Assembly: GCF_003946725.1 (NCBI RefSeq)
Contig: NZ_RHOY01000007.1
Location: 1-64,000, forward strand
Length of the DNA: 64,000 bases
Direction of reading: 5' to 3'
Source of the DNA: Agrilactobacillus yilanensis
Lineage (GTDB): Bacteria; Bacillota; Bacilli; Lactobacillales; Lactobacillaceae
In this document: positions 1 through 10,007 of the stretch, one piece after another
How the letters are laid out: each line of letters opens with the position of its first letter
Numbering within the stretch: position 1 is the stretch's first letter
Position numbers and translations under genes: made by a program
Notes under the pieces: generated by a model
Database searches by the model: none
What the model was told of the DNA's origin: nothing
Seen by the model: only the letters and a program-made list of their open reading frames with translations

Positions 1-13
1 TTTATGATATCAA

Positions 14-61
14 AAAATGTAGGAAAACCGACAATTTCAAATTGCCATTTTCCTACATTTT
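14..61. terminator. Perfect inverted repeat, probable bidirectional terminator
   Basis: A perfect 14-bp inverted repeat (AAAATGTAGGAAAA at 14-27, TTTTCCTACATTTT at 48-61) surrounds a 20-base loop. The A/T ends give a U-tract in either direction, so it probably ends transcription coming from beyond the left edge and also insulates the ysxC side. Confidence 0.65.
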
Positions 62-112
62 ACCGCCGCCATTAACATTGAAACCTTATAGCGGGTTTTT
101 TGATATGAAAAT

Positions 113-153
113 AACGGCTTTATTTCGGTCACTCAGATCGAAATAAAGCCGTT
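113..153 (-). terminator. Terminator of ysxC/engB
   Basis: A perfect 15-bp stem (AACGGCTTTATTTCG at 113-127 with CGAAATAAAGCCGTT at 139-153) lies just after the ysxC stop. On the minus strand it is followed by TATTTTCAT, a weak U-tract. It is the natural end of the clpX-ysxC side. Confidence 0.7.
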
Positions 154-181
154 TAGTTAGTGCCAAAGATTTTTTAATAGC

Positions 182-790
182 CTAATCCTGTGCGTCTATT
201 AAAGGTACGCCAGATTGTGTTTGAATCCATTGCCAAACATCATCATGGCCTTCACCGGTTTCAGAACTAAAGAAAATCAAGTTGTCCTCTGGTTCTAATT
301 GCAGCTTGTCCATAATTAACCGAGCTTGTTTATCACGCTGGTTTCGCTTAATTTTATCCACCTTTGTTGCTACTACGAGTGTATCAATTTCATAATACTT
401 TAAATAATTATACATGTTGAAATCATCTTCTGTTGGTGTATGACGGGCATCCACCAGTAACATAACGCCTTTCATCTCTGAACGCGTTTGTAAATATGTT
501 TCGATGATCTTCCCAAATTGTTCCCGTTGTTTCTTAGAAACTTTGGCATACCCATAGCCTGGAACATCCACGAAATAGAGTTTTGAGGCAATGTTATAAA
601 AATTCAAGGTTTGTGTTTTTCCCGGCGTACTAGAAGTCCGAGCAATACTTTTACGGCTTAACAACGTATTAATTAACGAAGATTTACCTACATTAGAACG
701 TCCAGATAAAACAATTTCGGGTAAATGTTTTGTTGGATATTGCTTTTCATCCACGGCGCTCATTTCCATATCAATTTGACTAAATTGCAT
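182..790 (-). CDS. engB: Ribosome biogenesis GTP-binding protein YsxC/EngB
   Basis: This is a 202-residue TRAFAC-class GTPase. It has a P-loop GRSNVGKSS at residues 30-38, a G3 motif DVPGYG near 75, and a G4 motif TKVD near 142. In Bacillus and E. coli the family (YsxC/YihA) is needed for late assembly of the 50S ribosomal subunit. Length and N-terminus (MQFSQIDMEMSAV) are normal for the family. It lies downstream of clpX on the same strand, as in most Firmicutes, but the strong hairpin at 816-864 suggests at least partial transcriptional separation from clpX. I see nothing odd. Confidence 0.95.
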   Translation of the reverse strand: MQFSQIDMEMSAVDEKQYPTKHLPEIVLSGRSNVGKSSLINTLLSRKSIARTSSTPGKTQTLNFYNIASKLYFVDVPGYGYAKVSKKQREQFGKIIETYLQTRSEMKGVMLLVDARHTPTEDDFNMYNYLKYYEIDTLVVATKVDKIKRNQRDKQARLIMDKLQLEPEDNLIFFSSETGEGHDDVWQWIQTQSGVPLIDAQD

Positions 791-815
791 TATTTTCCAC
801 CTAACTTTCCTGCCA

Positions 816-864
816 TCAAAAAAACGGCCTCGACAAACTAACCTTGTCTACGACCGTTTTTTGA
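816..864. terminator. Hairpin between clpX and engB
   Basis: An imperfect long stem: TCAAAAAAACGG pairs with CCGTTTTTTGA, with inner CTCGACAA/TTGTCTACGA pairing. The U/A-rich flanks make it a bidirectional terminator candidate between clpX and engB on the minus strand. Confidence 0.6.
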
Positions 865-894
865 TATCCGTCTTAATTTAAAAATCCAGCTGTT

Positions 895-2145
895 TTAAGA
901 AGCTTTTTTACCATCAACTAAAACTAACTCTGGACGTTTGTGATCGACAACTGACGCCTTATTAACGATTGCTTTTTCAACATCGTCTCTACTTGGCAGA
1001 TCAAACATCGTATCCATCATGACTTCTTCAATAATTGAACGCAAGCCCCGGGCCCCTGTATTACGCTCGATTGCTTCATGGGCAATGGCGTGTAAGGCAC
1101 CGCTTGTGAACTCTAATTGAACATCATCTAAAGATAACAGTTTTGTATATTGTTTAACCAACGCATTCTTAGGTTCTGTCAAAATATGAACCAAATCATC
1201 TTCAGTTAATTTTTCCAAAGCCGCAATGATTGGAATACGCCCGATAAATTCAGGAATAATCCCAAAGCGCATTAAATCTTCAGGAATGATCTGTTGCATC
1301 ACACTAACACTATCATCAAATTTAGTATTGCTATTGGCACCAAAACCAATTGTTTTTTCACCCATCCGGTTTTTAACAATTTGTTCAATACCGTCAAAAG
1401 CGCCACCAACGATGAATAAAATGTTTGTTGTATCTACTTGAATGAATTCTTGTTGTGGATGCTTACGGCCCCCCTGAGGTGGCACATTAGCGATCGTCCC
1501 TTCCAAGATTTTCAAGAGTGCTTGTTGGACACCTTCCCCAGAAACATCCCGGGTAATCGATACATTTTCACTCTTCTTGGCAATCTTGTCGATTTCATCA
1601 ATATAGATAATGCCACGTTGGGCTCTTTCTACATCATAATCAGCATTTTGCAAAAGTTTGAGTAAAATATTTTCAACGTCTTCACCCACATACCCTGCTT
1701 CAGTCAATGTTGTAGCATCAGCAATCGCGAATGGGACATTTAAAATACGTGCTAATGTTTGTGCTAAGAAAGTTTTACCAGAACCAGTTGGCCCAATTAA
1801 GGCAATGTTACTTTTTTGCAGTTCTGTATCATCATCTTTAGCAACTTGCATTTGATTGACACGTTTGTAGTGATTATAAACAGCCACCGATAATGCACGT
1901 TTAGCATCATTTTGACCGATAACATATTGATTTAAGACATCCAAAATTTGTTGTGGTTTTGGTACGTCTACTAAATCGTTATAAGCTTCTTCTTTAAACT
2001 CTTCATCGATTATTTCTTTACATAAATCGATACATTCATTACAGATATATACACCGGGTCCGGCAACGATCTTCTTAACCTGATCTTGTGTTTTACCACA
2101 AAAAGAACATTTCACAGGTCCAGATGTCTCCATATTATCAAACAT
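895..2145 (-). CDS. clpX: ATP-dependent Clp protease ATP-binding subunit ClpX
   Basis: This is a 416-residue AAA+ unfoldase that recognises substrates and feeds them to ClpP. The N-terminal zinc-binding domain has two CxxC pairs (CSFC near residue 14 and CNEC near 36). Walker A is GPTGSGKT near 118-125, Walker B is [10 protein letters not shown] near 180, and a sensor/arginine-finger region follows (EFIGRIP near 300). The ClpP-contacting loop IGF (EKTIGFGAN) is present near residue 265. The length is typical. It lies between tig and engB, an order conserved in lactobacilli. A plausible promoter upstream on the minus strand reads TTTACG, 17 bases, TATCGT. Confidence 0.97.
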   Translation of the reverse strand: MFDNMETSGPVKCSFCGKTQDQVKKIVAGPGVYICNECIDLCKEIIDEEFKEEAYNDLVDVPKPQQILDVLNQYVIGQNDAKRALSVAVYNHYKRVNQMQVAKDDDTELQKSNIALIGPTGSGKTFLAQTLARILNVPFAIADATTLTEAGYVGEDVENILLKLLQNADYDVERAQRGIIYIDEIDKIAKKSENVSITRDVSGEGVQQALLKILEGTIANVPPQGGRKHPQQEFIQVDTTNILFIVGGAFDGIEQIVKNRMGEKTIGFGANSNTKFDDSVSVMQQIIPEDLMRFGIIPEFIGRIPIIAALEKLTEDDLVHILTEPKNALVKQYTKLLSLDDVQLEFTSGALHAIAHEAIERNTGARGLRSIIEEVMMDTMFDLPSRDDVEKAIVNKASVVDHKRPELVLVDGKKAS

Positions 2146-2252
2146 TTATTATCAACCCTTTCATTATTTAGGCTTTTTTAGCACTAAATAATACATCTAA
2201 CGCTATAAAAACGATAGCATAGAAACAGAGGTTCGTAAAGCATATTGTCCGA

Positions 2253-2290
2253 TAAAAAGAGCAAACGACAAAATTTGATTCACCGTTTGC
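2253..2290 (-). terminator. Terminator of tig
   Basis: On the minus strand GCAAACG (2284-2290) pairs with CGTTTGC (2261-2267) and is followed by TCTTTTTAT. It is a classical intrinsic terminator 20-odd bases past the trigger factor stop. Confidence 0.75.
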
Positions 2291-2311
2291 CTAAATACTT
2301 CTAATTAGCTT

Positions 2312-3595
2312 TTATTTTTCTTCTGCTGAATCAGTTACAATTTCAATTGCTTTTTTAACAGAAATATCATGAGCAAGCATGTCGTTTGTCAATGTTTGAC
2401 GAACTGCTTTTTCTTCCATGTTATATTCTTCAGCTAAGTCTTTGATTTCTGCATCGATTTCTTCTTCTGAAGGTTCGATTTTTTCAGCTTGAACAATTGC
2501 TTCTAATACTAAGTTCGTTCTAACTTGACGATCTGCATCTTTTTCGAATTGCGTGTGCAAATCAGCTTCTGATGTGCCAGTCAATTGATAGTACATTTCA
2601 GGGCTGATACCTTGGCGTTGCATATTGCCCAAGTAGTTGTTCATTTGGCTATGCACTTCTTGATCGATCATTGCTTCAGGCAAGTCTTCGATTGTTGCAT
2701 TTTCAACAGCCTTAGCAATAGCTTCGTCTTGGATTGCACCGTCTGCAGCTTCATTTTTCTTTTGAACTAAATCGTCTTCGATTTTTTTCTTTAATTCGTC
2801 TAAAGAATCAACTTCTTCGTCAACATCTTTAGCAAATTCATCATCTAATTCAGGTAATTCTTTTGTTTTAACTTCATGAATCTTAGTTGCAAAAATAGCT
2901 TCTTTGCCAGCTAAGTCTTTTGCTTGGTAATCTTCAGGGAATGTCACTTTAACATCAACATCTTCGCCTGCAGCATGACCGATTAATTGATCTTCAAAGC
3001 CTGGAATGAAAGAGTTAGAGCCTAATTCTAATGAATAATTATCAGCTGAGCCGCCTTCAAAAGCTTCGCCATCGACAGTACCTTTGTAATCAATCACAAC
3101 AGTATCGCCTTTTTCAGACTTGCCGTCTTCTTTCAAGACAAGTTCTGCTTGATCTTCACGACGTTTTTCTAATTCTGCATCAACATCAGCAGCAGTTACG
3201 TCACGATCTTGTTTTGAAACAGTCAAATCTTTATAGTCGCCTAATTTAACTTCAGGTTTAACTGTTACTTTAGCCTTGATCACCCAAGGTTCGTTCATAT
3301 CCATTTTTTCAACATTAATTTCTGGTTGATCAACTGGTTCAAGTTTTGCTTCTTCAACAGCACTATCGTAAGCATCAGGTAAAACAATGTTTAATGCATC
3401 TTCATAAAGTGCTGCTTCGCCATACATACGGTTAAATACTTGACGAGGTACTTTACCTTTACGGAAACCAGGCACGTTTAAGTTTTTACGTACACGTTGG
3501 AATGCTTTATCTAAACCTTCGTTAATTTTGTTAATGTCAATTTCAAAGGTTAATTCACCATCGTTAGTGCCCTTTTTTTCCCATTTTGCAGCCAT
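2312..3595 (-). CDS. tig: Trigger factor, ribosome-associated peptidyl-prolyl isomerase chaperone
   Basis: This 427-residue protein has the three trigger factor parts. The N-terminal ribosome-binding domain contains the signature FRKGKVPR near residues 44-51. A central FKBP-type PPIase domain (about 150-240) includes [14 protein letters not shown]. The C-terminal part is a helical chaperone domain rich in Glu/Lys. It binds nascent chains at the ribosome exit tunnel. I chose the ATG at 3595 (MAAKWEKKG), 6 bases after GGAGGG, over an in-frame start seven codons upstream. A likely extended -10 (TGCTAAAAT) lies upstream. It is followed by a terminator and then clpX. Confidence 0.96.
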   Translation of the reverse strand: MAAKWEKKGTNDGELTFEIDINKINEGLDKAFQRVRKNLNVPGFRKGKVPRQVFNRMYGEAALYEDALNIVLPDAYDSAVEEAKLEPVDQPEINVEKMDMNEPWVIKAKVTVKPEVKLGDYKDLTVSKQDRDVTAADVDAELEKRREDQAELVLKEDGKSEKGDTVVIDYKGTVDGEAFEGGSADNYSLELGSNSFIPGFEDQLIGHAAGEDVDVKVTFPEDYQAKDLAGKEAIFATKIHEVKTKELPELDDEFAKDVDEEVDSLDELKKKIEDDLVQKKNEAADGAIQDEAIAKAVENATIEDLPEAMIDQEVHSQMNNYLGNMQRQGISPEMYYQLTGTSEADLHTQFEKDADRQVRTNLVLEAIVQAEKIEPSEEEIDAEIKDLAEEYNMEEKAVRQTLTNDMLAHDISVKKAIEIVTDSAEEK

Positions 3596-3755
3596 ATATA
3601 ACCCTCCGGATTTCAATTATTAATTCATATTATTAAATTAAGTTTGCATTTTAGCATACTAAACTATAGTAACTTATCTGTATTAAAAAGTAAATGAAAA
3701 TGCCTAATTTATTCCTAAAAAACCGTATTTTAAACCGTTTTGCATCGGATTTTAA

Positions 3756-3791
3756 GAAAAAAATAACCCAGAATGATTACCATCCTGGGTT
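3756..3791 (-). terminator. Terminator of tuf
   Basis: On the minus strand AACCCAG (3785-3791) pairs with CTGGGTT (3765-3771) and runs into ATTTTTTTC. It lies about 30 bases after the tuf stop and is a strong intrinsic terminator. Confidence 0.85.
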
Positions 3792-3823
3792 AAGTTTAAA
3801 TTCACATTTAAGCTACTTAGAGA

Positions 3824-5014
3824 TTAGTCTAAGATTTCGTTAACCATGCCGGCACCGACAGTACGGCCACCTTCACGGACAGTAAACTTAGTCCCTTTTT
3901 CAATAGCAACTGGTGCGATTAAGTCTACTTCAAAAGTAACGTTATCGCCAGGCATTACCATTTCAACGCCGTCTGGTAATTCAATAACACCAGTAACGTC
4001 TGTTGTATGGAAATAGAATTGTGGACGATAGTTAGAGAAGAATGGTGTATGACGGCCACCTTCATCTTTGCTTAATACGTAAACTTCACCTTTAAATTTA
4101 GTGTGAGTTTGGATTGAACCTGGTTTAGCTAATACTTGACCACGTTCAACTTGATCACGGTTAACACCACGTAGCAATACACCAACGTTATCGCCGGCTT
4201 CACCAGAATCAAGTGTCTTACGGAACATTTCCAAACCAGTAACTGTAGATTTCAAGATGTCTGGTTTCAAACCAATAACTTCTACTTCGTCACCGACTTT
4301 AACTTCACCACGATCGATACGGCCAGAAGCAACTGTACCACGACCAGTAATTGTGAAGACGTCTTCGACAGGCATTAAGAATGGTTTTGCGTTATCACGT
4401 TCTGGAGTTGGAACGTATTCATCAATAACGTCCATTAATTCCAAGATAACTTTTTCTTGTTCTGGATCGCCTTCAAGAGCTTTCAAAGCAGAACCACGAA
4501 GAACAGGAATATCATCACCAGGGTAATCGTATTCTGAAAGTAATTCACGTACTTCCATTTCAACTAAGTCGATTAATTCATCATCATCAACTAAGTCAGT
4601 CTTGTTTAAGAAGACAACGATATAGTCAACACCTACTTGGTGTGCTAACAAGATATGTTCACGCGTTTGTGGCATAGGACCATCAGTTGCAGCAACAACT
4701 AAGATAGCACCGTCCATTTGAGCGGCACCAGTGATCATATTTTTAACATAGTCCGCGTGACCTGGAGCGTCGATGTGGGCATAGTGACGTTTTTCAGTTT
4801 CATATTCAACGTGGGCAGTATTGATTGTAATACCACGTTCTTTTTCTTCTGGTGCTGCATCGATTTGGTCGTAGTCTTCAGCTTTAGCTAAGCCTTTAGC
4901 AGCCAATACCTTAGTAATTGCAGCAGTCAATGTAGTTTTCCCATGGTCAACGTGGCCAATTGTACCAATGTTAACATGGGGTTTAGTTCTTTCATAATGT
5001 TCTTTTTCAGCCAT
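3824..5014 (-). CDS. tuf: Translation elongation factor Tu
   Basis: This 396-residue GTPase delivers aminoacyl-tRNA to the ribosome. The P-loop is GHVDHGKT at residues 20-27, with DAPGHADY (G3) near 82-89 and NKTD (G4) near 137. Domains II and III follow with typical sequence, ending in [10 protein letters not shown]. The start has an AGGAGG-type site (ACAGGAGGTTTC) and a near-consensus promoter (5150-5178). The gene is monocistronic, between its own promoter and terminator, separate from the str operon as is usual in lactobacilli. Confidence 0.98.
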   Translation of the reverse strand: MAEKEHYERTKPHVNIGTIGHVDHGKTTLTAAITKVLAAKGLAKAEDYDQIDAAPEEKERGITINTAHVEYETEKRHYAHIDAPGHADYVKNMITGAAQMDGAILVVAATDGPMPQTREHILLAHQVGVDYIVVFLNKTDLVDDDELIDLVEMEVRELLSEYDYPGDDIPVLRGSALKALEGDPEQEKVILELMDVIDEYVPTPERDNAKPFLMPVEDVFTITGRGTVASGRIDRGEVKVGDEVEVIGLKPDILKSTVTGLEMFRKTLDSGEAGDNVGVLLRGVNRDQVERGQVLAKPGSIQTHTKFKGEVYVLSKDEGGRHTPFFSNYRPQFYFHTTDVTGVIELPDGVEMVMPGDNVTFEVDLIAPVAIEKGTKFTVREGGRTVGAGMVNEILD

Positions 5015-5149
5015 TAAAAGAAACCTCCTGTATTTTTAACAAGAAAATATCAGCAGTCCACATAAGTTTATGCTGATAAATCTTATCTTTTATTGTACTA
5101 CTTTTAAGATAGAAACTAAAGTTTTCATTCTTAAAAATATCCTCTTTGC

Positions 5150-5178
5150 ATTATACGTGGTTATAAAAGATTTGTAAA
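5150..5178 (-). promoter_or_regulatory. Sigma-A promoter of tuf
   Basis: On the minus strand a -35 TTTACA (5173-5178) and a perfect -10 TATAAT (5150-5155) are 17 bases apart. The leader to the tuf ATG is about 130 bases. The strength fits a highly expressed gene. Confidence 0.8.
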
Positions 5179-5197
5179 CCAAGAAAATTAAAAAAGT

Positions 5198-6139
5198 TCA
5201 ATAAATTAGTTGATCTATCAAATCCGACAACCGTTTTTGCCACTGAATCAAAGTCGTATACCCTTGATTTTGTGTTTTTACACCGGATAAAGCTTGAATT
5301 TGCTGTAATAAAACCTGAGCCCAAGCTTGAGGATCGGTAACCACCGTGTCACTGAATGGATACAATAATAAGAATTGTAGATTCAACGTCTCCACAGCTG
5401 TTTTTTCTAAAAATAGATCCAAATGTGCCTGAGTTTGTATTTCTTTTACAGCCGCCGTTAAAGCCGGTGTTTGATGGCTTTCTGGCAGCTTATCCAGTCG
5501 AACAGTCTTATCTTCACCAAACCATTGCATTGGCATGGTTTCTGCCACCTTCAACGGTGCAATGAAGCTCAGTAGCTCTGCTTTATATAACGGATGAATA
5601 TAAGTATTCGTCGTCACCAGACGCAAAGCCACTACATAATCTGACAGTGGCAGCCGTTTTAATTCAGCGATCACCGCCAGATTTTTTTCATTAGTGCCAT
5701 TGACTAGCTCAAAACTCGCCTTGATCGTCCGTTCAATTTTAGCGCTTGCGATTTGCTGATAATCAGCCATCATCGCTTCAATTGCCGTTTGTGTCATCTG
5801 CTGCAGCATTTTTGTTGTCAAATTAGGTAGCAGTCGCAGCGCTGCAATAAATTGGTGATCATCCCCCAATAAATTACAATATACCTGCAGCTTTTCTGAA
5901 CCATCCTCGATATATAGATCTTCATATTCCTGAGCGACCTTTACCGCGGTATTTACTTCTGACAATGCCAACAACGTCTTGACCAATGCAAAATTCAAAC
6001 CAAAACTACGCTTTAAGTCATAAGCTTTTTGATAATAATTTAAGGCAGCAGCCCAATTTTCTGCTTCAAAATACCGATCTGCTTTTGTCAGCAGATTTTG
6101 AAAATCTTCAGAAGGAGCGCCATTTTTATCAGCCGTCAA
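5198..6139 (-). CDS. TPR-containing protein of unknown function downstream of RNase J2
   Basis: This is a 313-residue, probably cytoplasmic protein with no signal peptide or membrane segment. Residues about 10-75 look like tetratricopeptide helices (YFEAENWAAALNYYQKAYDL is a textbook TPR half); the rest is helical and Leu/Ala-rich with no catalytic motif I recognise. It starts 16 bases after the rnjB stop, so it is very probably co-transcribed with asd-dapA-rnjB. Comparable TPR proteins sit next to rnjB in other lactobacilli as far as I recall. Function is unknown; a role as an adaptor for the neighbouring RNase or for translation factors is only a guess. Confidence 0.8.
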   Translation of the reverse strand: MTADKNGAPSEDFQNLLTKADRYFEAENWAAALNYYQKAYDLKRSFGLNFALVKTLLALSEVNTAVKVAQEYEDLYIEDGSEKLQVYCNLLGDDHQFIAALRLLPNLTTKMLQQMTQTAIEAMMADYQQIASAKIERTIKASFELVNGTNEKNLAVIAELKRLPLSDYVVALRLVTTNTYIHPLYKAELLSFIAPLKVAETMPMQWFGEDKTVRLDKLPESHQTPALTAAVKEIQTQAHLDLFLEKTAVETLNLQFLLLYPFSDTVVTDPQAWAQVLLQQIQALSGVKTQNQGYTTLIQWQKRLSDLIDQLIY

Positions 6140-6155
6140 TATGCCACCTCAATCA

Positions 6156-7868
6156 TTAATCCGCTGATTTAGCAGCCTTTTTGTGATTTTGGGAACGAAT
6201 CTTATTTTGATTGATTTCCATAATCACGGGCAAAATCACGGGATGACGATGGGTCTGCTCATAAAGAAAATGCCCTAAATCTTCCCTTAAATCTTGTTTT
6301 AAGGTACTCCAGTCAAATTCTTTATGATCCAGATTATTTTGAATAGTACTATTTACAATTTCAATACTTTCTGCCATCAAATCACGATTGGCTTTAATAT
6401 AAACAAAGCCTCTTGTAATAACTTTAGGCTTAGCAACAATCTTCTTCGTTTTACGATTAATTGTCACAACAGCTACAAAAATACCATCTTCAGATAAAAC
6501 TTTACGGTCCCGCAACACAATATTACCAATGTCACCAACACCGCTGCCATCAATCATCACATTCCCTGAATCTACAGCTGGCGCTAAATGAACCCCATCT
6601 GCTTCAATAGCTAAAACATCCCCATTTTGTGCTAAGAAAATGTTTTTGTAAGGCATCCCTGTTTCGTGGGCAACCTCAGCATGTGCATCTAACAGCCGAT
6701 ATTCACCTTGGACAGGCATTAAATATTTAGGTTTTAATAGATTGATCATCAATTGCAGATCCATCTTATTACCATGACCAGAAGCGTGTAAATCGTCAGA
6801 AATAGACTTCACTTCTGCCCCGGCACGATAGATCATATCTTTTGTCCGGGCAACATTTGTCTCCATAGCATAAGACGGTGTAGTGGTGATGAAAACTAAA
6901 TCATGTTCTTGAATATGAATCCGGCTGCGTTTTTGCGCCATTTTTTGTAACGCTTTTAAAGGCTCGCCCATTCGGCCAGTTTCGACAATGACCAATCGAT
7001 CGTCATCATATTTTCGAATATCCTTTACCGGAATAATCAAATCATCGGCTTTAACCGTTAAATAATTTAATCTCATAGCCGTACGAATTGTCCGTTCCAA
7101 ATCAAGGCCGGTCAAGACTACTTTTCGATCAGTATGATAAGCCGCATCAAAAACTTGTTGAATTCGTGTGATATTAGAAGCCACTGAAGCTACAATAATA
7201 CGACCGTCGTGATATTTAAACGTTTCTTCAACATATTTGCTGATTTTTAATTCATTATCTGTATTTACCGTTGACCCAGCATTGGCAGAATCACTTAACA
7301 GTAACGTGACACCTTCTGAACCGATCTGTGTCAGGCGGGCAAAGTCCGTTTGGTACATCGGTTTAGCCACTTGATCAAATTTAAAATCACCGGTATAAAC
7401 AATTTGACCCAACGCTGTTTTAAGCACAATCCCAAAAGAACCAGGAATTGAATGGGTCGTTTTGAAAAATGAAACCGTTGCCTTATCAAAATCAATCGCT
7501 GTTTTTTCGTCAACCACATGAAAATCTTTAAACTTTTTAGTTAAAGGGTCATTTTCGGTGTTAATTTTAGCTAGTTCGATTGTTAATTTGGAACCGAAAA
7601 CTGGAATATCCCGCCCCTTCAAAAAATAGGGCAAAGCACCGATCGCATCGGCGTGTCCATGGGTTAGAAAAATGCCGACAATTTTATCAACATTCGCTTC
7701 TAAATATGAAAAATCAGGAATGACTACGTCAATCCCTAATAGTTCATTTTCAGGGTATTTTAGACCACAATCTAAAATAAAAATCTCGTCATCCACTTCA
7801 ACAGCGTACATATTCTTACCATTCTCACGTAGGCCGCCGAAAGGAATGACTTTAATACTTTGACTCAT
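6156..7868 (-). CDS. rnjB: Ribonuclease J2 (catalytically degenerate RNase J paralogue)
   Basis: This 570-residue protein has the metallo-beta-lactamase plus beta-CASP fold of RNase J. The usual metal motif HxHxDH reads H70-G-H72-A-D74-A75, so the last histidine and the adjacent acidic residue are missing. That is the pattern known for RNase J2, which has weak activity of its own and works mainly in complex with RNase J1. The second RNase J in this window (41598-43283) keeps the full motif. Later motifs (SDSANA, SGHGNKMD, PVQGEYR) and the C-terminal domain are present. It sits 14 bases after dapA, matching the dapA-rnjB order of Bacillus. Confidence 0.93.
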   Translation of the reverse strand: MSQSIKVIPFGGLRENGKNMYAVEVDDEIFILDCGLKYPENELLGIDVVIPDFSYLEANVDKIVGIFLTHGHADAIGALPYFLKGRDIPVFGSKLTIELAKINTENDPLTKKFKDFHVVDEKTAIDFDKATVSFFKTTHSIPGSFGIVLKTALGQIVYTGDFKFDQVAKPMYQTDFARLTQIGSEGVTLLLSDSANAGSTVNTDNELKISKYVEETFKYHDGRIIVASVASNITRIQQVFDAAYHTDRKVVLTGLDLERTIRTAMRLNYLTVKADDLIIPVKDIRKYDDDRLVIVETGRMGEPLKALQKMAQKRSRIHIQEHDLVFITTTPSYAMETNVARTKDMIYRAGAEVKSISDDLHASGHGNKMDLQLMINLLKPKYLMPVQGEYRLLDAHAEVAHETGMPYKNIFLAQNGDVLAIEADGVHLAPAVDSGNVMIDGSGVGDIGNIVLRDRKVLSEDGIFVAVVTINRKTKKIVAKPKVITRGFVYIKANRDLMAESIEIVNSTIQNNLDHKEFDWSTLKQDLREDLGHFLYEQTHRHPVILPVIMEINQNKIRSQNHKKAAKSAD

Positions 7869-7882
7869 TTTTTCACCTCTTT

Positions 7883-8761
7883 TTAATTATCCATAATATT
7901 TTTAACTGCCGCAAACTCCGTTGAAGTTGGCATGACTAGAGGTAAACGAACGCCACCTACTGGCAAATTACGATCTGCAAGCATCGCTTTTGTCGCACTA
8001 GGTGATGGCGTTGAAAATAACGCTGCAATTTTAGGATCTAAAGCAGTTTGGATTTTCGCCGCATCTTTAACTTTACCCAATTCGATCAATCGATACATTT
8101 GGGCTAATTCATCACCATATAAATGACTGACAACTGAAATTACACCGTTTGCACCCATTGCTTTAGCTGCAAAGGCATAGTTATCCTCACCTGTATAGAC
8201 ACTGAAATCTAAGTTTTCTGTACCTTTGATCAAGGCCCCTAGATTTGTAATGCCCGTACAATCTTTGACGCCAATCACATTTGGCAGTAATGCCAAACGT
8301 AAAATCGTCGCCACATCAATTTCCACGCCAGTTCGCCCAGGAATATTATAAATCAAAAATGGTAACTTACCATTTTTAGCAATTGCCTCAAAATGTGCAT
8401 ATAATCCCGCTTGATTGGGCTTATTATAATAAGGTACCACAACTAAGGCTGCATCGACACCCTCAATTTCAGCAACTTGATTCATAAAATCAATTGTTTG
8501 CTTTGTGTTATTTGTACCCACATTAGCAATAATCGGCACTCTATGCTTAACCAGTGCGATTGTTTCTTTAAGTAAATCTAATTTTTCAGTTTGAGACAAA
8601 GTGGGCCCTTCCCCAGTTGTCCCCCCTACTAACAGCGCATCTGTCCCAGTAGCTAAAAGATGTTCAACCAGTAGTGACAATCTTGTTTTGTCAACTTCTG
8701 TATTGTCATCTGTAAAGGGTGTGACCATCGCTGTAATAATCGAAACATCATCTAACAACAA
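7883..8761 (-). CDS. dapA: 4-hydroxy-tetrahydrodipicolinate synthase (DapA), TTG start
   Basis: The enzyme condenses pyruvate with aspartate semialdehyde, the first step of the lysine/diaminopimelate branch, which also supplies peptidoglycan. The catalytic Schiff-base lysine is in GVKDCTG, the proton-relay tyrosine in IYNIPGRTG, and the pyruvate-binding motif in GGTTGEGPTL. An ATG at 8794 directly abutting the asd stop lacks any ribosome binding site. A TTG at 8761 follows GGAGGT by 7 bases and gives a 292-residue protein of usual length starting LLDDVSIITAM. I therefore prefer the TTG start. It is transcribed with asd and rnjB. Confidence 0.93.
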   Translation of the reverse strand: MLLDDVSIITAMVTPFTDDNTEVDKTRLSLLVEHLLATGTDALLVGGTTGEGPTLSQTEKLDLLKETIALVKHRVPIIANVGTNNTKQTIDFMNQVAEIEGVDAALVVVPYYNKPNQAGLYAHFEAIAKNGKLPFLIYNIPGRTGVEIDVATILRLALLPNVIGVKDCTGITNLGALIKGTENLDFSVYTGEDNYAFAAKAMGANGVISVVSHLYGDELAQMYRLIELGKVKDAAKIQTALDPKIAALFSTPSPSATKAMLADRNLPVGGVRLPLVMPTSTEFAAVKNIMDN

Positions 8762-8794
8762 ATCATTTACCTCCGTAAAAGCTGCTACGTCCAT

Positions 8795-9847
8795 CTAGTT
8801 AGCAGGATGAATTAGGTCCATTTTATGCAATGTTTCAGCAATTTGAACAGAGTTCCATGCGGCACCCTTTAATAAATTATCTGAAACAACGTACATATGA
8901 AAAGCACCCTTATTGTCCATATCTCGACGAATACGACCGACAAAAGTATCTTTTTTACCTTCAGCATTAACAGGCTGTGGATAGATTTGATGCTTAGGAT
9001 CATCTTCAACAACAACCCCTGGTGCAGTTTGCAAAACAGTCCGGATATCATCTGGTGTAACATCTTTATCGGCTGTTGTAAAGTAAACTGTCTCAGAATG
9101 CGCTAAAGCTACCGGAATTCGAACACAAGTTGCTGTAACTTTCAAATCATCTGTTTCCATAATTTTTCGAGTTTCGTTAATCATTTTCCACTCTTCATGA
9201 GTATAATCTTCATTTTCAAAGACATCAATCTGCGCCAGTGTATTAAACGCAATTTGATAATGTTTTTTGTCGCCTTTAACTGGCAAAATTTGTGGTGATA
9301 CAGGTTCATTATTAATGATTTGTTGCGATTCCTTGTACAATTCATTAATCGCACTTTGACCCGCACCAGAAACAGCTTGATAAGTGGAACAAATTACTTG
9401 TTCCAAACCAAATTTTTGACGGATCGGTTCCAAAGCAACCACCATTTGAATGGTAGAGCAGTTTGGATTGGCAATAATACCATGATGCCGTTTTAACGCT
9501 TGAGGGTTGACTTCAGGGACAACCAACGGCACATCTGGATCCATTCTAAAATGGCTCGTATTATCCACGACAACCGCCCCACGCTTTACAGCTTCAGGCG
9601 CAAATTTTGCGGATACTGAACCTCCAGCAGAAAATAGGGCTAAATCAACACCCGCAAATGATTCAGGCGTTGTTTCTTCAACGGTCAACATCTGGTCATT
9701 AAATTTAATTTGTTTACCAGCTGAACGTTTAGATGCCAACAGTTTAACCGATTTAATCGGAAAAGCTGCTTCATTTTCCAACAATTCAATAAAACGAGAA
9801 CCAACTGCACCTGTTGCGCCAACGACTGCTACATTATAACCAGACAT
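8795..9847 (-). CDS. asd: Aspartate-semialdehyde dehydrogenase
   Basis: This 350-residue NADP-dependent enzyme makes aspartate semialdehyde from aspartyl phosphate, the precursor for lysine/DAP, threonine and methionine. The nucleotide-binding motif VVGATGAVG is at residues 8-16, and the catalytic cysteine is C130 in ANPNCSTIQ. The substrate-binding region ([12 protein letters not shown]) is also present. It is the first gene of an asd-dapA-rnjB-TPR unit. Bacillus has asd-dapG-dapA-rnjB; here the aspartokinase dapG is absent from this position. I found no lysine riboswitch in the 160 bases upstream. Confidence 0.96.
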   Translation of the reverse strand: MSGYNVAVVGATGAVGSRFIELLENEAAFPIKSVKLLASKRSAGKQIKFNDQMLTVEETTPESFAGVDLALFSAGGSVSAKFAPEAVKRGAVVVDNTSHFRMDPDVPLVVPEVNPQALKRHHGIIANPNCSTIQMVVALEPIRQKFGLEQVICSTYQAVSGAGQSAINELYKESQQIINNEPVSPQILPVKGDKKHYQIAFNTLAQIDVFENEDYTHEEWKMINETRKIMETDDLKVTATCVRIPVALAHSETVYFTTADKDVTPDDIRTVLQTAPGVVVEDDPKHQIYPQPVNAEGKKDTFVGRIRRDMDNKGAFHMYVVSDNLLKGAAWNSVQIAETLHKMDLIHPAN

Positions 9848-10007
9848 AGAATAACCTCACTTATAATAATTAAATTAGATTCTTTTAATGTTTTTTAGTC
9901 TACCACTAATTTACACAAAAATATAGAGCAGGTAAACCGTTAAAAGTAATTTATTCATAAATTATTTCATTTTTTGTAATTTATTTCTAATTGAAATCAC
10001 AGTAAAG

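Noticed and set aside
1-875. Recurring TTTTTTGATATC/TGATATCAAAAAA strings near hairpins as a dispersed repeat family
   Set aside because: Only short AT-rich matches are shared, at terminator edges; there is no longer conserved unit.
6156-7868. RNase J at 6156 as a damaged gene because the metal motif is incomplete
   Set aside because: The same loss is typical of RNase J2, and the frame is full length with the rest of the fold intact.
9848-10007. Possible lysine riboswitch upstream of asd
   Set aside because: The 160 bases are AT-rich with no conserved riboswitch blocks and no terminator/antiterminator pair.
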